From positions 1 to 47,094 of the forward strand of contig JAIEFR010000018.1 of NCBI GenBank assembly GCA_029066845.1: DNA of 47,094 bases. Direction: 5' to 3'. The DNA comes from Clostridia bacterium (GTDB lineage: Bacteria > Bacillota > Clostridia > Christensenellales > Borkfalkiaceae). Below the pieces are notes generated by a model. The model was not told the DNA's origin. It saw only the letters and a program-made list of their open reading frames with translations, and did not search any database. Made by a program: the position numbers and the translations under genes. Shown here one piece after another: positions 33,689 through 42,255 of this stretch (within the stretch, counting starts at the first letter, position 1; the number at the start of each line of letters is the position of its first letter).

Positions 33689-34534
33689 ATGAAAATTAAA
33701 ATCACTTCGGATTCTACCTGCGATTTAAGCAGCGAGCAGATTGAAAAGAACGGTATAGGTATTTTCCGTCTTTCGGTTATTTTGGGCGAAAACTGCTACA
33801 AGGACGGAGAAATTTCGCCTGACGATATTTTCGAATTCGTTAAAAATTCGGGTACGCTGCCTAAAACCGCAGCTGGCTCGCTGGCGGAATACTCCGCGTT
33901 TTTTGCGGAAAACCTTCCCGGCTACGATGCGCTTATACATTTCAACATTTCGGCGCAGGCTTCGTCTTCCCATTCGGCGGCGTGCAAGGCAGCGGAGGAG
34001 TTCGGGGGTAAGGTTTACGTCATCGACAGTAAAGCGCTTTCCACGGGACAGGGCTTGCTGGTCTTAAAGGCTTTCGATTTGGCGGCGGGCGGTTATCCGG
34101 CGGCAGAAATCGTCAACACAATAAACGGTCTGCGTTCAAAGGTAAACACCTCGTTCGTGCCCGACGCTCTGGACTATCTGCACAAGGGCGGCAGGTGTTC
34201 GCTTGCCGCGCTGATCGGCGCCAAAGTTTTGAAATTGCACCCTATGATTTGCGAAAACGGGGAAGGTCAGCTTATCGCCAAAAAGAAATATATGGGCGGA
34301 ATGTCAAGGTGCATACGCAATTACGTGGAAGATTTAAAGACGCAGTATCAGCAGTACGATAAGACGAGATGCTTTATAACGCACAGCTCTGCGGATAAGG
34401 AGTTAGTTGAGCTGGCAAAGCAGTTGGTTGCGCAAAACTTCAGTTTCGACGAGGTGTGCGAAACGGTTGCGGGCAGCATTGTAACCAGCCATTGCGGCAG
34501 AAATACACTTGGCGTGCTGTTTATCAGCGAATAA
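33689..34534 (+). CDS. DegV family fatty-acid-binding protein (281 aa)
   Basis: DegV/FakB fold that holds a fatty acid, often for phosphorylation by FakA. SDSTCDLSSEQI is the N-terminal signature, TAAGSLAEY and IHFNISAQASSSHSAA form the lipid headgroup site, and SIVTSHCGRNTLGVLF is the C-terminal motif with conserved Ser-His-Gly. ATG 33689 (after GGGGGCG) starts the fold; an upstream ATG at 33635 lies in the promoter region and is unlikely. No fakA gene is in the window. Divergent from tetR. Confidence 0.92.
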   Translation: MKIKITSDSTCDLSSEQIEKNGIGIFRLSVILGENCYKDGEISPDDIFEFVKNSGTLPKTAAGSLAEYSAFFAENLPGYDALIHFNISAQASSSHSAACKAAEEFGGKVYVIDSKALSTGQGLLVLKAFDLAAGGYPAAEIVNTINGLRSKVNTSFVPDALDYLHKGGRCSLAALIGAKVLKLHPMICENGEGQLIAKKKYMGGMSRCIRNYVEDLKTQYQQYDKTRCFITHSSADKELVELAKQLVAQNFSFDEVCETVAGSIVTSHCGRNTLGVLFISE

Positions 34535-34609
34535 TTGCATTTTTGTCAACTGTTTTTAATAAATTTACTATAAAGTAATAAATTCATATGACAAAACTTG
34601 TCTATTTTG

Positions 34610-34638
34610 TTGACAGTACAACGTGTTGTAATTATAAT
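34610..34638 (+). promoter_or_regulatory. Promoter with perfect operator palindrome ahead of the SPT-like gene
   Basis: TTGACA (34610-34615) and TATAAT (34633-34638) are spaced by 17 bp, and the spacer is almost filled by TACAAC-GT-GTTGTA (34617-34630), a perfect inverted repeat. The half-site is the same as in the DegV promoter, though the gap differs (2 versus 4 bp). The neighbouring TetR protein is the likely repressor. Confidence 0.8.
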
Positions 34639-34681
34639 AATAGGCGTTTTAAAATAATATCTGTCAGGCGAAGGTTAAAAG

Positions 34682-35872
34682 ATGGACTTATTTAATAAAT
34701 GCAAAAATCAGGAACAAATCAAGCTGTTGAGGGAAAAGAACGTTTATCCCTACTTTCATATGCTGACGTCTAAACAGGCTCCCGAAGTAGTAATGGAGGG
34801 CAAGGACGTTATTATGATAGGCTCCAACAACTACCTGGGACTGACCTCTCACCCCGAGGTTATCGAGGCGGGTGTAAAGGCTATCGAAAAATACGGTTCG
34901 GGTTGTTCGGGCAGCAGGTTTTTAAACGGCACGCTGGATATTCACCTCGAACTCGAAGCAAAGCTTGCCGCATTTTTAAAGAAAGAGGAAGCGGTAACTT
35001 TTTCAACGGGCTTTCAGTCGAACCTGGGAATAATTTCGGGCATTTGCGGAAGGACGGACGTCATTCTGTGCGACAAGGAAAACCACGCAAGCATCTACGA
35101 CGGCTGCCGCTTAAGCTTCGGGCGTATGCTCAGATACAACCACTCCGATATGGCGGATCTCGAAGAAAAGCTGAAAACGGTTGACACGACCGTTTCGGGC
35201 ATACTCATCGTCACCGACGGCGTGTTCAGTATGGGCGGCGACATTGCCAAGCTTCCCGAAATAGTCGCTCTTGCAAAAAAATACGGCGCGAGGGTAATGG
35301 TGGACGACGCTCACGGTCTGGGCGTCCTCGGCGAGCACGGCAGAGGCACCGCCGAATATTTCGGACTTGAAAACGAAGTGGACATCTATATGGGCACGTT
35401 CTCCAAATCGCTTGCAAGCATAGGCGGCTATATGGCGGCAAGCAGGGAGGTGTGCGAGTACGTGCGCCACGCATCCCGCCCGTTTATATTCAGCGCAAGC
35501 ATAACGCCCGCAAACGTCGCGTGCGCAATGAAGTCGCTTGAAATTCTCGAACGCGAGCCGCAGAGAGTAAAAAGGCTTGCCGAAATAAGCAACTATATGC
35601 GCAGCAATTTAAAGCGCGACGGCGTGGACATAATCGACGGCATAACGCCCATTATCCCCATTTATACATACACCAATATGCGCACTTTCACGGCGTGCAA
35701 ACTTCTTTTCGACAGGGGAGTATACGTCAACTCTGTAATATCTCCCGCAACGCCCGTCGGCAAAAGTCTTTTAAGAACCAGCTATATGGCAACGCACACC
35801 GAGGAGCAGATGGACAGAGCGGCTTCGCATATCAAAGCCGTGCTTAAAGAAATCGAAAATATTACCGAGTAA
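34682..35872 (+). CDS. PLP-dependent alpha-oxoamine synthase, serine palmitoyltransferase-like (396 aa)
   Basis: Family of 8-amino-7-oxononanoate synthase, 2-amino-3-ketobutyrate CoA ligase and serine palmitoyltransferase: condenses an acyl-CoA with an amino acid. GSNNYLGL and YGSGCSGSRFLNGTLDIH are followed by FSTGFQSNLG (PLP pocket), VDDAHGLGVLGEHGRG (the D and H of the cofactor site) and GTFSKSLASIGGY with the Schiff-base Lys. NVYPYF and the GTLD-H-x-x-LE stretch resemble Bacteroidetes serine palmitoyltransferase as I recall it. No bio or tdh gene is nearby; a DegV fatty-acid-binding gene is. A role in sphingolipid-like lipids is a hypothesis. Confidence 0.85.
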   Translation: MDLFNKCKNQEQIKLLREKNVYPYFHMLTSKQAPEVVMEGKDVIMIGSNNYLGLTSHPEVIEAGVKAIEKYGSGCSGSRFLNGTLDIHLELEAKLAAFLKKEEAVTFSTGFQSNLGIISGICGRTDVILCDKENHASIYDGCRLSFGRMLRYNHSDMADLEEKLKTVDTTVSGILIVTDGVFSMGGDIAKLPEIVALAKKYGARVMVDDAHGLGVLGEHGRGTAEYFGLENEVDIYMGTFSKSLASIGGYMAASREVCEYVRHASRPFIFSASITPANVACAMKSLEILEREPQRVKRLAEISNYMRSNLKRDGVDIIDGITPIIPIYTYTNMRTFTACKLLFDRGVYVNSVISPATPVGKSLLRTSYMATHTEEQMDRAASHIKAVLKEIENITE

Positions 35873-35892
35873 ACGGCGGCTATCACAAAAAA

Positions 35893-35920
35893 AGGCGGAC
35901 ATTAAAGTCCGTCTTTTCTT
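35893..35920 (+). terminator. Terminator after the SPT-like gene
   Basis: GGCGGAC (35894-35900) pairs with GTCCGTC (35907-35913) around ATTAAA, followed by TTTTCTTT. Confidence 0.85.
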
Positions 35921-35985
35921 TACTCTTTTCGATTTTAAATGTATAATAAAAGCACAAAATATTTACGTTAAGAGGAAAAATCATT

Positions 35986-36549
35986 ATGTTTTTTGGAACT
36001 CAGCTTCATTTGGCAGCAGTATTTTTTATCGTTATTTTGGGTAGAACCGTTGATATGTGTCTTTCTTCCATAAGAACGGTTTTTACTGTAAAGAGTAAGC
36101 CGCAGATTGCCGCACCCATCGGCTTTATTGAAGCTTTCTTCTGGTTTATGATTGTCAAGGCGGCTCTCGATTATGCCATTGCCAACCCCGTAGTCGATAC
36201 AATCGTCCTTGCCCTTGCGTACTCTCTCGGTTTTGCACTCGGTACGCTTCTCGGTGGAATTCTTTCCAAAAGATTTGTTAAATCCAAAATCAAAGTACAA
36301 ATCGTTTTAAGCAGTAAGAACGACGACCTTGTAAAAGAGTTGAAGGAAAAGGGGTACGGTCAGACCATTTTAACCGCCAAGGGTGCCAACAACAATACGG
36401 AAACGTATATGATTTTTATCGAAACCAACAGCGACAAATTAAAGCAGCTAAGAGAAATTATAAACACTATGGATGCAAAAGCTTTTGTATCCGTTACCGA
36501 AAGCAAGTCCGTATTCAACGGCTTCTTCGGACCTTCCGTAAGGAAATAA
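35986..36549 (+). CDS. DUF2179/UPF0316 membrane protein (187 aa)
   Basis: Three hydrophobic helices (about 8-25, 40-62, 70-90) in the pattern of the DUF5698/UPF0316 family, including the conserved GRTVDMCLSSIRTVFTVK. A C-terminal soluble DUF2179 domain of about 85 residues follows, with the YGQTILTAKGANNN motif. Related domains sit in YitT-type proteins. Function unknown. AGAGG is about 11 bases from the ATG; TATAAT at about 35941 is a likely -10 box. Confidence 0.88.
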   Translation: MFFGTQLHLAAVFFIVILGRTVDMCLSSIRTVFTVKSKPQIAAPIGFIEAFFWFMIVKAALDYAIANPVVDTIVLALAYSLGFALGTLLGGILSKRFVKSKIKVQIVLSSKNDDLVKELKEKGYGQTILTAKGANNNTETYMIFIETNSDKLKQLREIINTMDAKAFVSVTESKSVFNGFFGPSVRK

Positions 36550-36563
36550 AACTATTTCCTTTT
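36541..36563. terminator. Short bidirectional terminator between convergent genes
   Basis: AGGAAATA (36541-36548) and TATTTCCT (36553-36560) form an inverted repeat overlapping the ends of both convergent genes, with short A/T tails. Weak stem, so modest confidence. Confidence 0.4.
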
Positions 36564-37274
36564 CCACGGGCGTTTTTTACCGAGCCAGCCGTGCTCCTGC
36601 CAGTACTTGCCGTCAAGCCCGTCAATGCCGTTTTTGCGCACCTTCTTTTGTATCATACGGCAAAGGTTGAATTTGATTTTTGTTGCAAGCTTCGTGTGCG
36701 CGGGCTTCGCGTAATTGATTTTTGCGAATTTGCGGGCAAGCTTGTTTATTTTTCGGGTAAGGCTTTTACGCTTCTTTTCGGAAAGCTTATCCCAGACAAT
36801 GTCGCCCATAAGCGCACCGCCGAATACGCCTATTTTCGATATTCCCCACCAGGAAAGGCTGTGTTTTATATCTTGTGTCGTTGACTTTGCGCCCGCGCCC
36901 AGACATTGGGTTATGATTACGGCACGCTTACCGAACATTTCGGGGGCGGGTCTGTGCGGCATCCAACGGTAACCGAAATGGTCAAGCAACGCTTTCATTG
37001 CTCCCGTGGCGTGCATAACGTAGGAGGGGGAAGTCATAACTATTAAATCTGCCTCCAGAAGCGATTTTTCAATTGTGCTTACGTAAGAATAATCTTTGCA
37101 ATTTTCCTCGCCCTTCATAAAACAGCTTGTGCAGCCTGCACAGAAGGAAGGGCAGTCTTTGGGCAGATAGTATTCCGTTATTTCGGCAACGCTTTTAAAC
37201 GGCTCCAAAAACTGTTCTTTCAATTTATAGGTTACGCCGTGCTTTTCCGTGCCGTTAATCACCGTAATTTTCAT
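36552..37274 (-). CDS. NAD(P)H-dependent flavoprotein with CX2CX2CX7C cluster (240 aa)
   Basis: Flavodoxin-like fold starting VINGTEKHGVTY (FMN loop). A cysteine group in FCAGCTSCFMKGEENC (about 46-61) gives CX2CX2CX7C, typical of iron-sulfur flavoproteins. MTSPSYVMHATGAMKALLDH is the flavin-site loop. The C-terminal 70 residues are Lys/Arg-rich. It is the last gene of the minus-strand accessory segment but its codon use is that of the core genome, so it probably predates the insertion. Confidence 0.85.
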   Translation of the reverse strand: MKITVINGTEKHGVTYKLKEQFLEPFKSVAEITEYYLPKDCPSFCAGCTSCFMKGEENCKDYSYVSTIEKSLLEADLIVMTSPSYVMHATGAMKALLDHFGYRWMPHRPAPEMFGKRAVIITQCLGAGAKSTTQDIKHSLSWWGISKIGVFGGALMGDIVWDKLSEKKRKSLTRKINKLARKFAKINYAKPAHTKLATKIKFNLCRMIQKKVRKNGIDGLDGKYWQEHGWLGKKRPWKRK

Positions 37275-37283
37275 TTTATTGTC

Positions 37284-38003
37284 CTATATACGTATACATT
37301 TATAATCAATATTTGCAAGTTTTGCTTGTTTACATAAATCCATCGTCTGAATTTTATATTCTTTTCCGTCTTTTATTGTATAAGTTCCACATTGTCTGAA
37401 CTCAAAATCAACGTTTTTTCTTATACATTGTTCTCTTATGTTAAGTACCCAGGAATAATCCAGTGGTCTTGCATTTACGTCAGATTCTCCGCCCACAACA
37501 ACTAACTCTATATTATCGAGATATTTTTCGATATCAATATTTTCTAATAGCGGCTGCGCTGTTATACACTTATGTTTTATAGGTAAATCTTTAAATATAG
37601 ATAATTTATAATCTGCATTTTTTTGATTTTCAATAGTGCAGCATACAACTACGTTATTATAGCCGTCGTTCCAGTCATCCGGAGTACATTTCATAAATCT
37701 ATCAATTCTTTTTGTCAGAAATAGAAAAGTACAATCCTGTCTTTCTTTTATCATTTTCCAACAATCATTTCTCCAATCGTCGGCTTCTTCAATTAAGAAA
37801 TCAGTTGAAAAACATAGATAAACAGTTCCTGATTTCATTTTGTAATTTCCGTTTTTTAATCTTTCAATAGGTTTATTGAAATCTTTTGTTTTTACAATCT
37901 CATTTGTATTTACGTTTCTTTTAAAATCACCTTTATGAATATAGCAATGCAAACAACCGTCACTGCATTTTTTACATCCTCGCCAGGGATTCCACATTGC
38001 CAT
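37284..38003 (-). CDS. DUF5131 (phage Gp37/Gp68-like) protein (239 aa)
   Basis: The N terminus WNPWRGCKKCSDGCLHCY is the signature of the DUF5131/phage Gp37-Gp68 family, whose Cys-rich start resembles radical SAM cluster motifs (here the last part is CLHCYIHK). FLTKRIDRF and GGESDVNARPLDYSW are further family motifs. The molecular role is unknown; it is common in phages and islands. AT-rich, unlike its downstream neighbour 9 bp away. GGAG lies nine bases before the ATG. The 185 bp upstream (38004-38188) shows nothing I recognise. Confidence 0.88.
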   Translation of the reverse strand: MAMWNPWRGCKKCSDGCLHCYIHKGDFKRNVNTNEIVKTKDFNKPIERLKNGNYKMKSGTVYLCFSTDFLIEEADDWRNDCWKMIKERQDCTFLFLTKRIDRFMKCTPDDWNDGYNNVVVCCTIENQKNADYKLSIFKDLPIKHKCITAQPLLENIDIEKYLDNIELVVVGGESDVNARPLDYSWVLNIREQCIRKNVDFEFRQCGTYTIKDGKEYKIQTMDLCKQAKLANIDYKCIRI

Positions 38004-38188
38004 ATTATTTCACTCCTCGTTTATTCAGGAAAAAATTATATCATATCAGCATAGAAAAATCAACAGCCAAATACAGAATGACAGATAGGGTAGAAGTGGG
38101 AGTGAAGTTGTATCCAGGGAAGTCGAATCTATCTATAAATATTAATTATCGGTTGCTCATCAATAGCTTCAAAATTATTCAAATCACG

Positions 38189-38742
38189 CTATTGCGCATA
38201 TTTTCTTCTTCGTTTATAAACAACTTTTATACCATTAATAGAACCAAGCAATAAAAATCTTGTGTACTTAATTACTCGGTTATAATTGTTGATAATATCA
38301 GTCCACCCATCATAGTCTTCCATAAGGAAATCTAAATTAGGTAACTTTCTACTTTTAAAATAAATTTTAAGATTGTCATAACATTGATCAATTAAATATT
38401 TATGAATATATTTTTCATTATCATTTGGAAAACATTGTTCTCCGATTAAAGGAATACTAATTTTGTTGTTATATTTAAATCATTTAACATTCTATCCAAA
38501 GCGAAAAGACTTTTATTATAAGTATTGATATCACTTTCTGTAACTTTTGCACCTGTTATATTACCATTTTTTGTTGAATGACAAATTAAAGCTAAAATTT
38601 TGCTATCATAAGTAATAAAATATAAAAATTTATTTAATAGCACTTTTCTACTATTATCCAATGACTTATTAAATAGCCATAAAGATATTATAATTGCAAC
38701 AACCGGAACAATTATACCAATTATACTTAAAATATTTTCCAT
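38189..38742 (-). pseudogene. Frameshifted membrane-anchored protein downstream of the RM fusion (about 184 codons)
   Basis: Frame 1 runs from ATG 38742 for 98 aa (to 38446): an N-terminal membrane helix (about 5-24) then a soluble helical region. Shifting by one base in the A-run near 38467 continues without a stop through ISIPLIGEQCFPNDNEKY... to YKRRRKYAQ and a stop at 38189-38191. The continuation has no start codon of its own. A one-base loss (or programmed slippage, or an assembly error) explains both halves. Family not recognised. It sits 8 bp after the RM gene and could be an accessory gene of that system. Confidence 0.7.
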
Positions 38743-38750
38743 AATTATTT

Positions 38751-40520
38751 TTATAATAGTTTGTCAAAACCGTTGTAACTCTCAAAAGCAAGTAAATACA
38801 ATGCTTTTAATAAATCGGGATTTTTAGCTTTTAATTCGTCTATAACTGTATCTTTTTCTACCGTATCAACCACATCTGTTTGTATAAGTTTTTCGATAGT
38901 TATCGGTAGCTGTTTGCATATTTGATAAAATGCATCAGGTAAACCAGTTACTAATTCGTAAAATTTATCAATAGAAACACGGCGTATTCTTTCATCAGCT
39001 ACTACTTCGCCGTCAACTGAACATTTCCAAATGTTGTTGCCACTTTTTTTAGCAATTATTTCAACCAAATAACAAGTATCATTAGGATTTTTTAAAATTT
39101 TATCTGCCATTCTCATATAAGTTTTTGCAGATGAAGAAGAGTTCATTGTATTATGCTTGTTTTTCATTTCCACATAGACTTTTTTGCCGTCTTTTTGTGT
39201 GAAAATAATATCAAAGCCGTGTTCAGGTACTTCGCAATTTGCAATATACTTGAACATATATTGATGAAAATAGCCGATAGCATTTGTATTAGATTTATCA
39301 CGCTGCCTATGTATTTCCAACTCAATAATTTCTTCCATTGAACGCTTAAACAACTTTTTGTCAAATGTTAATTTTATGGGGTCAATGATGTTACTATTAA
39401 ATTTAGCAAGGTTTATTGATTTCAATGTATCGTTATATGAAGCAATGGTTGTAGCAATATGATTTTCAAAATCTTCTTGTGCAATAAAACTGATATTATA
39501 ATCTGTCATATTTATTTCCTCTAATGTATTAATAATTTCAAGTCCTATTTCTTTTGCAAGATTTACAGGTACTGCATTACCGACTTGTCTGTATTTATCT
39601 GCAAGTAAGCCCCAAAAGCCCCAATCATCAGGGAATGTTTGTATGCGAGCATTTTCTCGATAAGAAAACGGACGCACCTCAAGAGGGTGACATCTATCTG
39701 TTTGTTTCATCCCTGGGCTTGTTAAAACTGTCAAAGAAGGTTCGTCAAGCCCAATTCTTCTTAATATACCTGTACGACCGCCGCCCATTTCCCAACAAGA
39801 TTTCATATATTCCTTCGCTATATCAGCAGGAATATCACGCCAGTATCCACCAGCAGGAACTAATGAGAATATTTTTTCTTTATAGCTTGAATATCGTTCA
39901 CAATCTTCTTTGGGAGGGTTAGTATCTAAATGCACATCACGCATTGTAGGTTTATAATCGTGCGGTTTAGGAAAGTGAAACTTGCATTTACCTATTAAAT
40001 CATTTCTTAAACCAATAGTGATTAGGCGTTCTCTTTTTTGTGGTACACCATAGTCCCAAGCATTTAATACAGCGAATTTAATTGCATACCCTTGTTCCTT
40101 AAATATATCTAAAATGGTTTCATATGTTTTACCACCGTCGTGAGTAAGTAAACCTTTAACATTTTCAAATAAAAACATTTTAGGTTGTAGCCGTTCCAAA
40201 AATGTAGCATAATGATAAAACATAGTCCCACGAACATCTTGCAATCCTAATCTTTTACCTGCATAACTAAAAGATTGACAAGGCGCACCACCAGACAATA
40301 AATCTAATTCACCTTTTTTAATTTCAAATTCTTTTTCTAAATCTCTTTGGGTAGTTAGTGCTATATCTTCACACAATACATTCCACTGCGGTCTATTCAT
40401 TATAAGCGTATTAGCAGCACTTTTATCAAATTCAACCAAGCCGATATGCTCAAAACCTGCTTGTTCAAGACCGAGAGCTAATCCGCCAGCACCTGCAAAT
40501 AATTCTATGCTCTTAAACAT
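38751..40520 (-). CDS. Fused C5-cytosine methyltransferase / Eco47II-type restriction endonuclease (589 aa)
   Basis: Residues 1-335 are a DNA cytosine-5 methyltransferase: motif I LFAGAGGLALGLEQAGF, motif IV GGAPCQSF with catalytic C81, motif VI ENV at 119-121, motif VIII QKRERLI, motif IX RENARIQTFPDDW, and motif X QVGNAVPVNLA. Residues 338-589 match, as I recall, the Eco47II restriction endonuclease family (GGNCC): IDPIKLTFDKK, KSNTNAIGYFHQ, GFDIIF...VYVEMKNKHNTMNSS with a D...ExK site. The two enzymes are one reading frame. An internal ATG at 39509 (residue 338) has AGAGGA seven bases upstream, so a 252-aa endonuclease could also be made alone. AT-rich, probably acquired. Confidence 0.92.
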   Translation of the reverse strand: MFKSIELFAGAGGLALGLEQAGFEHIGLVEFDKSAANTLIMNRPQWNVLCEDIALTTQRDLEKEFEIKKGELDLLSGGAPCQSFSYAGKRLGLQDVRGTMFYHYATFLERLQPKMFLFENVKGLLTHDGGKTYETILDIFKEQGYAIKFAVLNAWDYGVPQKRERLITIGLRNDLIGKCKFHFPKPHDYKPTMRDVHLDTNPPKEDCERYSSYKEKIFSLVPAGGYWRDIPADIAKEYMKSCWEMGGGRTGILRRIGLDEPSLTVLTSPGMKQTDRCHPLEVRPFSYRENARIQTFPDDWGFWGLLADKYRQVGNAVPVNLAKEIGLEIINTLEEINMTDYNISFIAQEDFENHIATTIASYNDTLKSINLAKFNSNIIDPIKLTFDKKLFKRSMEEIIELEIHRQRDKSNTNAIGYFHQYMFKYIANCEVPEHGFDIIFTQKDGKKVYVEMKNKHNTMNSSSSAKTYMRMADKILKNPNDTCYLVEIIAKKSGNNIWKCSVDGEVVADERIRRVSIDKFYELVTGLPDAFYQICKQLPITIEKLIQTDVVDTVEKDTVIDELKAKNPDLLKALYLLAFESYNGFDKLL

Positions 40521-40650
40521 TGTTAATACTCCGATAATATTACATAATTAAGTTTATCATAATTCTACATTTTTTTCAAGCGTTATAAAGCTGTAATAAA
40601 TAAAATGGCAAATAGGCGTGAGTTTGTCTTGACAAGTGCAATAGTAATAG

Positions 40651-40782
40651 TGCCCCTACGCGGGAATAAGCCGACACCCCGAAGGGGACCCCTCGGCTTG
40701 CGATTGCAAAGCAATCTTCGAACCGCTCTTGCTTCTCGCAACCAACAGGGTCACAAACGGGTTTACATTTTTGGTGACAAAA
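40651..40782. repeat. tRNA-Glu tail copy plus GC-rich hairpin element
   Basis: TGCCCCTACGCGGGAAT (40651-40667) is a partial direct copy of the tRNA-Glu 3' end as read on the plus strand (40831-40846). It is followed by hairpin-rich sequence: AAGCCGA...TCGGCTT and GATTGC-AAA-GCAATC, then CGAACCGC...TGCTTCT. TTTTGGTGAC recurs at about 40770. This fills most of the 307-bp gap before tRNA-Glu; no gene is visible. Similar segments follow tRNA-Val and tRNA-Tyr. Confidence 0.6.
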
Positions 40783-40817
40783 ATGGTAAAGCGGCGAGCG
40801 CATAATGCGCTCGCCGC
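40781..40817 (-). terminator. Terminator after tRNA-Glu
   Basis: GCGGCGAGCGCA (40791-40802) and TGCGCTCGCCGC (40806-40817) form a perfect 12-bp stem; read on the minus strand it is followed by TTTACCATTTTT. Confidence 0.85.
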
Positions 40818-40827
40818 GTTCCCGTTT

Positions 40828-40902
40828 TGGTGACCCTGCCGGGAATCGAACCCGGGATTGAGCCTTGAGAGGGCTCCGTCTTAACCGCTTGACCACAAGG
40901 CC
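40828..40902 (-). tRNA. tRNA-Glu (CTC)
   Basis: On the minus strand the acceptor GGCCTTG pairs with CAGGGTC (with G-U pairs), the anticodon arm is GAGCC-CTCTCAA-GGCTC giving anticodon CTC, and the T-arm CCGGG-TTCGATT-CCCGG is perfect. CCA is encoded (40828-40830). Confidence 0.95.
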
Positions 40903-41043
40903 GTCGTTCAATTGCGTAGTGATTATAACATATCGCTTTTGGCTTGGCAAGCAAAATTTGCGTATGTTTTATAAAAATGTTTTCCGCCGCCTATTGAAAA
41001 TCGTGCCGCCGACTGATATAATCAAGTAAAGAGTACACTAAAG

Positions 41044-41751
41044 ATGAACGTTTTCAAAGCAATTCTGGATTCGATTTTTCCCGAAAATTATACCTGCGAG
41101 CTTTGCAGCACGGAAATTTTCGACGGCAGCCGCTTTTGCGTGGATTGCAGGAAAACGGTAATCTTTAACGACGGCGTCACCTGTCCCGTGTGCGGCAGGG
41201 GCACAACCGTTCCCGAGCTTTGCCTCGACTGCAAAGCGCTTGCGCCGCGTTACGATAAGGCTGTTTCCGCGTTCGAGTATGCGGACGGTGCGGCAAAACT
41301 TGTGCTTGCATTTAAGAAAGACCGCCCGTATTTAAAGAACTATTTTGCCGAACTGCTCAGTAAAAAGTGTGCGCAATTCACCGACGCGCAGGCAATTTGC
41401 TTTGTGCCTATGACGTCCAAAGCGCAGGCAAAGCGCGGCTTCAACCAGGCGTATCTTCTGGCGAAAGAGCTTGCAAAGCTTATGAATTTGCCGCTCCTGA
41501 AAAACGCAATTCAAAAGGTCAAAGACACCGCGCCGCAAAAATCGTTGACGCGCGCCGAAAGGGAGCAGAACTTAAAATCTTGTTTCAAAGCCGACCGCGC
41601 CGCCGTTCAGGGAAAGAATCTGATAGTGGTGGACGACGTTATGACAACGGGCGCAACTGCGGACGCCGTCTGCGGCGAACTCAAAAAGCGCGGCGCGGGC
41701 AAGCTATATTTCGCAACCGTCGCCTCGGTGCGGTTCAAAGGCGAATTGTAA
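41044..41751 (+). CDS. comF: ComF family phosphoribosyltransferase-like protein (235 aa)
   Basis: The N-terminal zinc region has CELC, CVDC, CPVC and CLDC pairs; the C-terminal phosphoribosyltransferase domain has FVPMTSKAQAKRGFNQA and the PRPP loop LIVVDDVMTTGAT. ComF assists DNA uptake in competent Bacillota and occurs widely beyond them, probably in DNA recombination or repair. No comEA/comEC operon is here. It starts a plus-strand run with two small membrane proteins. Confidence 0.93.
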   Translation: MNVFKAILDSIFPENYTCELCSTEIFDGSRFCVDCRKTVIFNDGVTCPVCGRGTTVPELCLDCKALAPRYDKAVSAFEYADGAAKLVLAFKKDRPYLKNYFAELLSKKCAQFTDAQAICFVPMTSKAQAKRGFNQAYLLAKELAKLMNLPLLKNAIQKVKDTAPQKSLTRAEREQNLKSCFKADRAAVQGKNLIVVDDVMTTGATADAVCGELKKRGAGKLYFATVASVRFKGEL

Positions 41752-41805
41752 AGGCGCGGCAGGGATATACTAATATCGGGGAAATAACATCAAAAAGGAG
41801 TGCGT

Positions 41806-42255
41806 ATGCAAGAAAACAACGTTCAGTCGGTGCCTACGCCGAAAAATGTTTTAATAAGAATGCAAATCGCCCGTCTGGGCAAAATCGCGTTCAATCTGCA
41901 ATTTATTGCCGTTGCGCTAATGGCGGCAAGCGTTCTTTCGTTTTTGTCTATCGTGGTGTACGCGGCTATCGTAATGGTTGCCGTAATATGTACCCTCGGC
42001 TTGATTTTTGTAGCATATCCGTCGTTTGCCGACGGGTTGACAGGGAGCGGAGAGGCATTGACGTCCATCTTCAATATGCTTGCGGCAAGCTGGACTTACA
42101 CAGCCCCCACGGCGTTGGCTCTTGCGGGGGTGTCGATAATCTGCCTGTGCTTCGACTACCGCGAAAAACACGTTGCGCGCATATCTATATCAGCGGTAAT
42201 CGCCGCAATAGCGGTTATCGTTTTGATTATCAAACTTGTCGGAGGCGCCGCGTAA
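41806..42255 (+). CDS. Small multi-pass membrane protein (149 aa)
   Basis: Four hydrophobic segments (about 28-48, 50-70, 88-112, 122-146), no recognised domain. ATG 41806 has AAAGGAG (41794-41800) at ideal distance; a GTG at 41800 overlaps that site. The stop TAA shares a base with the next start (TAATG), so the two are coupled. Confidence 0.75.
   Translation: MQENNVQSVPTPKNVLIRMQIARLGKIAFNLQFIAVALMAASVLSFLSIVVYAAIVMVAVICTLGLIFVAYPSFADGLTGSGEALTSIFNMLAASWTYTAPTALALAGVSIICLCFDYREKHVARISISAVIAAIAVIVLIIKLVGGAA

Noticed and set aside
41367-42254. Long open frame (459 codons in total) running into the 163-aa membrane protein
   Set aside because: Its first 296 codons lie out of phase over comF and the 149-aa membrane protein, and are basic, low-complexity shadow sequence. 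Only 42255-42746 is credible.
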